From positions 1 through 14,043 of the forward strand of contig JAJKFJ010010123.1 in the NCBI GenBank assembly GCA_027382625.1: DNA of 14,043 bases. Direction: 5' to 3'. This stretch comes from Tetmemena sp. SeJ-2015. Its lineage: Eukaryota > Ciliophora > Spirotrichea > Sporadotrichida > Oxytrichidae. Positions 8,819-14,043 of this stretch are shown here, one piece after another. Each line of letters opens with the position of its first letter. Within the stretch, counting starts at the first letter, position 1. Made by a program: the position numbers and the translations under genes. The notes under the pieces were generated by a model, which saw only the letters and a list, made by a program, of their open reading frames with translations, was not told the origin of the DNA and made no database searches.

Positions 8819-9225
8819 ATAAATATGTTTGCTTTTAGAACAATAGATCAACATGAGACTGTCTTTATTATTTTTTTAAATAAATAATGACTAGATAAAA
8901 TTAGAATCATAATCAATAAATGGCGAGTATTTCACCATCTCGATAACAGTCAAATATTCTACAGTCTCATGAATAATATTTATTTATTTTTAGAAGCCCC
9001 TTCCAGTATATAATAATTAAATTAACTGTCCATTATGAAAAAGAATTATAAAAATGACAAATAGTCAAGAGAATATAGGAAGCAGAAGATTTATTCTTCT
9101 TATTTATCGAAAATTTATTAGTCATTATAATATTCATGAATAATTATCCCATTGCTCAAAAAATAATAGTTTTATGAGAATGGTAGGATAATTCTGTTTA
9201 TAAAATTTTTAAATTAATAGGATGA
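8819..9225. other. AT-rich stretch between genes C and D, no gene seen
   Basis: No convincing coding frame under the UAA/UAG=Gln code on either strand. It holds an 11-bp inverted repeat (8852-8971) and the left copy of a 10-bp direct repeat (9032-9041, second copy 9476-9485). It may contain untranslated ends, the promoter of gene D, or larger eliminated DNA. Confidence 0.5.
8852..8971. repeat. Inverted repeat with 11-bp arms
   Basis: CATGAGACTGT at 8852-8862 is the exact reverse complement of ACAGTCTCATG at 8961-8971. The arms enclose 98 AT-rich bases without coding. The size and terminal inverted repeats are like a small non-autonomous element, but no target duplication is evident. Confidence 0.5.
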
Positions 9226-9480
9226 ATTAAGGTGAAATATTTAAGTGGATCATTTTTCTTTCAAGAGCAATGGATAAATGCAACTGACTCATTTTATATT
9301 CAATTCGATAGAGAGAGTTAGAAAAGTTTTCCCCTTGTATAAATTTGTGATCGCTTAAAATTTTATTTCTTGTAAGATAAATAATATAATTAATTTTCGA
9401 AGCATCAAACGAATACAGGTACTTCTCAACCATCGCAACTATACTATGTAACTGGCCATTATAACGATTTATTTAATTAT
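9226..9480 (+). other. Possible upstream MDS of gene D
   Basis: Plus-strand phase 1 is open from a TGA at 9223 and reads plausibly, including SFFFQEQWINATDSFYIQF and the S/Q-rich QTNTGTSQPSQLYYVTGHY, in the style of gene D. Pointers ATAA (9461/9517, 56 bp) or ACTG (9451/9540, 89 bp) would each join it to the gene D frame. Other frames, including a 68-codon minus-strand frame (9433 to 9227), are also open here, so the call is weak. If it is right, gene D starts further left than 9582. Confidence 0.35.
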
Positions 9481-9581
9481 GAAAATTTGTAAACCAAGGA
9501 AAAGATTGTAACCTAAATAAAAGCGTTTTAAGCAGTTAGACTGATCTAAGCAACAACTTAGGATCTTTTAGCTCAAGTCAA

Positions 9582-12500
9582 ATGTAAGATGCTAATAAGC
9601 TAAAAACAAGCTTGGCAAAGCACCACTAATAAAAGATAGAGAGCAGTCAGCAACAAAAGGCAGAATAAGATTCGCTTGCTTCATCTCACAGCTCTCTCAT
9701 TTTTAAGGAGAAATAGACATCGGCTTTAAGCGATTAGCCATCAACTGCGCCAAATACACACAAGTCAAACTTTGGTTATTCAACACTGGAAGGCATGCAA
9801 CAGAATCAGGATTCCGCAAGCACGCCCTAATTAATACTTAAAATAACAGTCCATGAGGTCAGTATATAGATACCTCACTCCATCAATCTAATCGTCTAGT
9901 GCTCACATAACGACATTAAGTATGAAACTTAGAAGAGGAGGAAAATAAACCAAGCAACTGGCAAAGTAGATTTTTCAGATTAAGAAGTATATCTAGTTAT
10001 TGATTTAATTACGATATTTAAAAATGAAGTGGTCGTCAATTTATTAAGCAGTTCCTCAAAAGATTAAGTTTCAAAATCTTCGGCTCAACCTCAAACTTCA
10101 TCAAACTTAAGGGATAACTAAACAGTGAGTGTGAAGCTTCTTGCAGTTAGTGATACTAAATCAAAGCTCATAGGACTCTTCTAATACAAATTCAATTTGA
10201 AAAATTACTCCTAAGTTTCGTCTTAAAGATTCGGATTCGATAAGTGCATCGACAAATAAGCTTTTCTAATCCTAAGTTCAACTCTTGAAGGCAACTATGA
10301 AGATATCAAGGAAATTATTATGATATTCATTCATTCTAATTTAAAATGAGCCAGTCGAATAAAAATAGTAACTAGCTAGTTAGCTCTTCAGTTTAACTAC
10401 AAGAGCTGCAGAGCATGTTTAATGAAAGTGGAGTAGGAAAGCAGCAGTTAGTGATGATAAACTAAAGAACTTTGAGCAATAATAACGTCCACTCTGTGCA
10501 ATTGTCTGAAGAATTCAAACCCCCAAGCAGCAGAAATGAAAGATAGAACAGTCTACCAGCCTAGTAAAATATTTTAACCACAAAGTCTTACATTCAGGTA
10601 TATTAAGAAATTATTCTCTTAAATGTCTTACTCAGCCATTGAAAATAACAAGTCTCTGTAGTAAACTTAAGCATTATAACTGAGAGGAGTCCCAAGATAC
10701 TAAGGTGGTTCTAATCTTCATACTCCGCTTCCAGACAGACATTCTTCAGCTAGTGAATTTTTCATGAGTGCGGTCAAGCTGAATTAAAACTTTACATTTT
10801 TATTTAATAATAGTATTTTTACTGTTAAATGGCAGATCTGGGATGATAAGACTTGGAAATCATGCCCCTAATTAAAGCTAATTGAGAGTAAATGATTCTT
10901 GCTCTATAGACAGAGATGGATTCGGTGGAATAGATGAGGATGAATGTAATCTTATCAATAATTAAAATATTTCATAAAATTTACTTGAATATCATAGCTG
11001 CTTTTATTGTTAACTAAATATATTTTTTATTTTTAATAACACCGATTTTGAGGAAGGTAAATCTAAGGATATAGTTACAGCCAGAGCGACTCCTATTAAG
11101 TCGAATGCTCTTGCTCGAAAGAATCTTTCTAATAAAAATTTAACTTCTTAAAATTAATTTTCAACTGCAAGAAAGCTATCTCACAATTTATAATCGCCTA
11201 ATCTGCATCTGAGAGCAAATGGAGCTGTGAGTAATTTCCAAGGAGCCGCCGTGACACAGTCTACCTCAAAGGCTGGTGAAGTGTATATGCAGATCTTAAA
11301 TGGAGCAGTAGGATTGGGTTAGAAGCTAATGAGTTAGACTTACAACCTCGCAGGCTAGGGCAATCCCGGCTAAGAAGCATCATTTGCAAGCAACTCAAAT
11401 AATTAGAGCAACCTTCTAATTATTCATTAAATACGATATACATATTTGAGCAAGTTACAAATGAAACAGAGAAGTACTTTTGAAACAAGAGACGAACAGT
11501 TTGTGATCCCACCAGCTCCTATTGCTCGAAAACACAACTCTGTTGTGTGCGGAGAAAATAGAGATCAATGCAACGATAAAACTTTTGAAGAGTACCGTAC
11601 AGAGGGATAAATTGATTAGGATGCTATGGTAACTGAAAGAAGAGATAACTCGAGTGTTTATAATGAAACTGCAAATAGTGCTGCCTAAGCTCCGGGTCTA
11701 TAAACTAGTATGTAAGCATATACCGCAGCTCAAGCGCAACTAATGCAGAACTAGCAGTAATAGAGCTGCACTAGCTCTGTGTCAAGAGCCAGTAACATAA
11801 GCGGCCATCCTATCGTATTTCTCAGATAGACACCGGTTAAAAACAATCGTCAAGTTCTCAAGATGAATAAATAATAGCACCAGCAGAAGTCTAATAGCAT
11901 TGGAAGCAACTTCCTCTTTAGTAATGTTCTTGGGGGAAAGATGGGAGGAAATGAGGAATCAAATAGAGATCCAAACTAGCAGAAACATTAGCTAATTTTT
12001 ATGTTTAATAATATAAACCTCCTTAAACTCCAAGTTCCTTTTAGTAGATTTGTGAGAGCATCTATTCTTTAAGATTAGGAGGCTTGCAGTTCACTAGCGA
12101 GTCTCGTGCAACTAGAGATTTGGATATAAATGATAAGAAGACGCATCAATTTATACAAAATTGTTAAACTTTTATAGCAAAGGGAAAAAGGAGGAGATAC
12201 TGAAGATTAAAGCAGGAAGTTAGAAGAAATGGAGAGAAAGTTAGCTCTTTAGGATTCTCAAATGAGTCAGCTTAAATTATTTGACTCTCTAAATTAACTC
12301 CTCATTTTATAAACTTCAATCTGAGATGTAATTACTGAGATAAGAAAAGAATTTTCTATAAGAGCGTGAACAGCAATAGAGGGAAGAGACTTTGAAGTAA
12401 TTAAGAATCGAATAAGACCGAGCTCAGATGTGCTTGAGATAAAAGGAGCAAGTAGAACAAGATTACATCGTTCTTTAATAGCAAATGGACCAACAGAGAA

Positions 12501-13580
12501 TTAGACATGCCTAAGAATAAAATAGCTTGAACAATCAGAAATTTGCACATTTAAATTCAAACTTTCTATAATTGATGAACAATCAACTTCATTCTAATAA
12601 CTCTGTACAAATGAAGACTCTAAACGCACAGATCTTAGTTTTATAACAGCAAAATGAACAATTGCTAAGTTAAAACGATGACTATCAAATAAAGTTCAAT
12701 AGACAGAAGTAAATCTCTGACCTCTTCGAGTAGAAATACTAGCAAGCCATGGATGAAATAGAATCCCTTAAGTTATAAACCCAGCAAGCACACCGCGCTA
12801 CTTCTCAAAAGCAAGATGATTTTGAACTGATAAGCAGATAGCGAGATGAGCTGCGACTGAGACAAGAACAGCATGACAAGGAGATGGAATCTCTGAGAGA
12901 TGATTAGAGCAGAAAGCGCAGGGAACTTCAAAAATAGGTAGACTATCTAGTTCAAGAATAGAACACTAGAGAATTAGAGCTCAGTGATGCAAGAGAAAAA
13001 TTGAAAAAGAGAGAGGATGAAGTAAGAGAGTTGAAATAAAGCCTCAACTCTCAGCTCAAGGCAGTCAGTGATTCTTACTTCCAATAAATTGAAGATCTCT
13101 AAAAGGAGAAAGACATCATAGAAACCTAGAGGAATGAATTAGAGAAAAGAGTTAAGGAGGAAACTTAAAAGAGGAAACTAGCTTAGGAAGAAAAGCAAGA
13201 TTTGCAAGAGAGATATGACAGATAGAGAGAGATGATGAAGGATAACTCTAAAGAGCTGATTGACATATAATCTCAATTAGCAAATTTAGAGGAGCGCCTG
13301 GTTATGACTGAGTAGTAATTAATTCAAGCTAAGGCTGCTTGGGCAGAGTGCGAACATGAAAAGGCGTAGTTATATAATGAGTGCCAAGAACTCCTGGAAA
13401 GATTGTAAGACTATGAAGAGGTTGGATAATCCTCTCGAGATGTATTTCTTTTTATATTGAGAGTAGTCTGCTAAGAAAGGAGATATAATTTTGCAAGAAA
13501 TGAGAAAAGATCAAAATAATTAAAGAGACAGAAGACAGTCTAGTGTTGCAACTACCAAAACAGGAAGTTCAACAAATTGA
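9582..13580 (+). CDS. Gene D: C2-like domain plus long coiled-coil protein, germline copy with 10 IESs
   Basis: After removing ten IESs the frame runs from ATG 9582 to TGA 13578-13580, 1149 residues, with TAA/TAG as Gln. Residues about 85-230 look like a C2-type beta sandwich of the N-terminal C2 (EEIG1/EHBP1) kind: LKITVHEV near the start, GKVDFSDQEV in the middle, then KSKLIGLFQYKFNLKNYS and a closing hydrophobic strand. Such domains bind membranes or protein partners. The middle is Q/N/S-rich and low in structure. Residues about 730-1117 form a nearly continuous heptad-rich coiled coil dominated by Glu, Gln, Lys, Arg and Leu, ending in a short basic tail RRQSSVATTKTGSSTN. The layout suggests a cytoskeletal, basal-body or vesicle-tethering scaffold; that is inference. 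The frame is open upstream to a TGA at 9480, and upstream S/Q-rich sequence may be an earlier segment, so the start is provisional. Confidence 0.8.
9984..10025. other. IES D1, 42 bp, pointer GAAGT
   Basis: GAAGT occurs at 9984-9988 and 10026-10030 in the same phase. The insert is AT-rich, 42 bp, with no TGA, so it reads through. Excision joins VDFSDQEVVVNLLSSS inside the C2-like domain. Confidence 0.65.
10320..10345. other. IES D2, 26 bp, pointer ATGA
   Basis: ATGA occurs at 10320-10323 and 10346-10349. Unexcised, the C2 frame ends at TGA 10347 and a new ATG overlaps it at 10346, imitating two genes. Excision gives IKEIIMSQSNKNSNQLV in one frame. Confidence 0.85.
10585..10624. other. IES D3, 40 bp, pointer GTCTTAC
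   Basis: GTCTTAC occurs at 10585-10591 and 10625-10631. Excision gives LTTKSYSAIENNKSLQQ in frame. Treating the same area as a GT-AG intron (10598-10635) leaves a TGA soon after. Confidence 0.9.
10782..10869. other. IES D4, 88 bp, pointer AATTAAA
   Basis: AATTAAA occurs at 10782-10788 and 10870-10876. Excision joins MSAVKLNQSQLRVNDSCSID in frame. The unexcised frame meets a TGA at 10893. A second option is ATTCTT (10741/10895, 154 bp), which would remove good coding sequence. Confidence 0.8.
10957..11034. other. IES D5, 78 bp, pointer AATAA
   Basis: AATAA occurs at 10957-10961 and 11035-11039 in the same phase. The insert is very AT-rich and has no in-frame TGA. Excision joins ECNLINNTDFEEGKSK. 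Confidence 0.7.
11406..11447. other. IES D6, 42 bp, pointer GAGCAA
   Basis: GAGCAA occurs at 11406-11411 and 11448-11453 in the same phase. The AT-rich insert keeps frame. Excision joins ASNSNNQSKLQMKQRS. Confidence 0.75.
11988..12040. other. IES D7, 53 bp, pointer TTAG
   Basis: TTAG occurs at 11988-11991 and 12041-12044. The frame shifts from phase 1 to phase 0. Excision joins NQQKHQQICESIYSLRLGG. Confidence 0.75.
12132..12195. other. IES D8, 64 bp, pointer GATA
   Basis: GATA occurs at 12132-12135 and 12196-12199. Excision gives RDLDINDTEDQSRKLEEMER and enters the coiled coil in frame. A GATA at 12123 would give 73 bp and also fits. Confidence 0.7.
12263..12335. other. IES D9, 73 bp, pointer TGAG
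   Basis: TGAG occurs at 12263-12266 and 12336-12339. Excision joins ALQDSQMRQEKNFLQERE in frame. An intermediate TGAG at 12322 leaves an in-frame TGA and is excluded. Confidence 0.75.
13437..13479. other. IES D10, 43 bp, pointer GAGAT
   Basis: GAGAT occurs at 13437-13441 and 13480-13484. Excision joins GQSSRDIILQEMRKDQNN and leads to the TGA at 13578. Without it the frame runs on into AT-rich non-coding DNA. Confidence 0.85.
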
Positions 13581-13985
13581 AATTAAATATTACTTGAATA
13601 ATTTATGCAGTTTAAAATTTTCGATATTAGAGATTTTGCAGTGCAAGATAGATTAAGTTATTTACAATTTTCTCTTTGTTAAAGTTTATATAAGAAAGGG
13701 AGACCCAATTTTATTATGATTTAAGGACTTTTGTAAGGATATTGCCACTTTGAAATAAAAACGATATCAATAAAGACTTTTTACAATATTTTCAATTACA
13801 ATTTAATCCTTTTAAAATACTTCTTTTCTTAAATAGCTTTCAATAATTTTTATTTTGCATGTATTAAAATTTGAACTCAGGATGAGTTGATTTAATAAGA
13901 TTTAAAGTTAGGTTAGAGTAAGTAATTATAAGTTAACAAAAGGCCACTAATTAATTTAAACCCATTATTAAAAGCTATAATAAAC
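13581..13985. other. Intergenic region between genes D and E
   Basis: These 405 AT-rich bases hold the 3' end of gene D and presumably the promoter of gene E. An AATAAA-like hexamer lies near 13776, but its use as a poly(A) signal in this group is uncertain. No coding frame or RNA gene seen. Confidence 0.5.
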
Positions 13986-14043
13986 ATGGTAGAGAGTGTT
14001 TAGAGTCCTATAGATTGGCCAGCAAAGGCGATATCCTACAAGC
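13986..14043 (+). CDS. Gene E: start of an unknown gene, 3' partial
   Basis: ATG at 13986 opens MVESVQSPIDWPAKAISYK, with one in-frame TAG read as Gln, up to the window edge. GC content jumps at the ATG relative to the AT-rich upstream DNA, as at the other gene starts here. Only 19 codons are visible, so the product cannot be named. It could alternatively be an internal segment. Confidence 0.5.

Noticed and set aside
10598..10635. GT-AG intron in gene D
   Set aside because: Removing these 38 bases leaves an in-frame TGA; the GTCTTAC-bounded 40-bp IES restores the frame.
10875..10879. AAGCT (10776/10875) as the pointer of IES D4
   Set aside because: The 99-bp spacing leaves a TGA; AATTAAA with 88 bp restores the frame.
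1..13580. Decayed pseudogenes with many stops and frameshifts
   Set aside because: Stops are only TAA/TAG, while TGA is confined to inserts and true ends. Every frameshift coincides with a repeat-bounded insert whose removal repairs it.
1..14043. Paramecium-type germline DNA
   Set aside because: Paramecium IESs are bounded by TA; several pointers here (ATCTC, AGACAT, CAAAGT, GAGCAA, TGAG) contain no TA.
1..14043. Scrambled or inverted gene segments
   Set aside because: Within each gene all segments I could place are in linear order on one strand. No segment needs permutation, although the 9226-9480 region is not fully explained.
1..14043. Telomere repeats, tRNA, rRNA or CRISPR-like arrays
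   Set aside because: I looked for C4A4/G4T4 runs, cloverleaf-like segments and spaced direct repeats and found none I could support.

Overview
The window reads as germline (micronuclear) DNA of a ciliate, most likely a spirotrich of the Oxytricha/Stylonychia type. Two observations support this. First, the real reading frames are full of in-frame TAA and TAG and end only at TGA, so UAA and UAG are read as Gln; a standard-code ORF search therefore finds almost nothing here. Second, every coding stretch is broken by short, mostly AT-rich inserts that are neither exons nor normal introns. Each insert is bounded by a short direct repeat (a 'pointer', 3 to 9 bp, different at each junction). Removing one pointer copy plus the spacer restores one open frame. 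This is the arrangement of macronuclear-destined segments (MDSs) and internal eliminated sequences (IESs). The pointers are not all TA-bounded, which argues against Paramecium. No CCCCAAAA-type telomere repeat is present, as expected for unprocessed germline DNA.

Layout. Gene A (+, enters from the left edge, stops at 4001-4003) encodes a NOT2/3/5 (CCR4-NOT) domain followed by a long Q/N/S-rich tail, and has 8 IESs including one of 875 bp. Gene B (-, 7134 to 4155) is convergent with A and encodes a long unrecognised Q/N/K-rich protein with about 8 IESs. Gene C (+, about 7521 to at most 8818) is divergent from B and encodes an unrecognised basic protein with about 5 IESs. Gene D (+, 9582 or further upstream, to 13580) encodes a C2-like domain plus a long coiled coil, with 10 IESs. 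Gene E (+) starts at 13986 and runs off the right edge. All detected MDSs lie in order and on one strand within each gene, so nothing here looks scrambled.

Hand counts are self-consistent. After the proposed excisions gene A keeps 2622 bases (873 codons plus stop, counting from base 1) and gene D keeps 3450 bases (1149 codons plus stop), both multiples of three with no internal TGA. Junctions in the 5' half of gene B and at the 3' end of gene C have more than one valid solution, and these are flagged. IES coordinates below run from the first base of the left pointer to the base before the right pointer; the true cut may slide within the pointer.

The genes do not form an operon or pathway. 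What links them is the shared editing problem: none can be expressed correctly before IES excision. The most interesting features are an IES that imitates an overlapping stop/start between two genes, junctions where a longer repeat is a decoy, and a site where three alternative pointer copies lead into three different frames.
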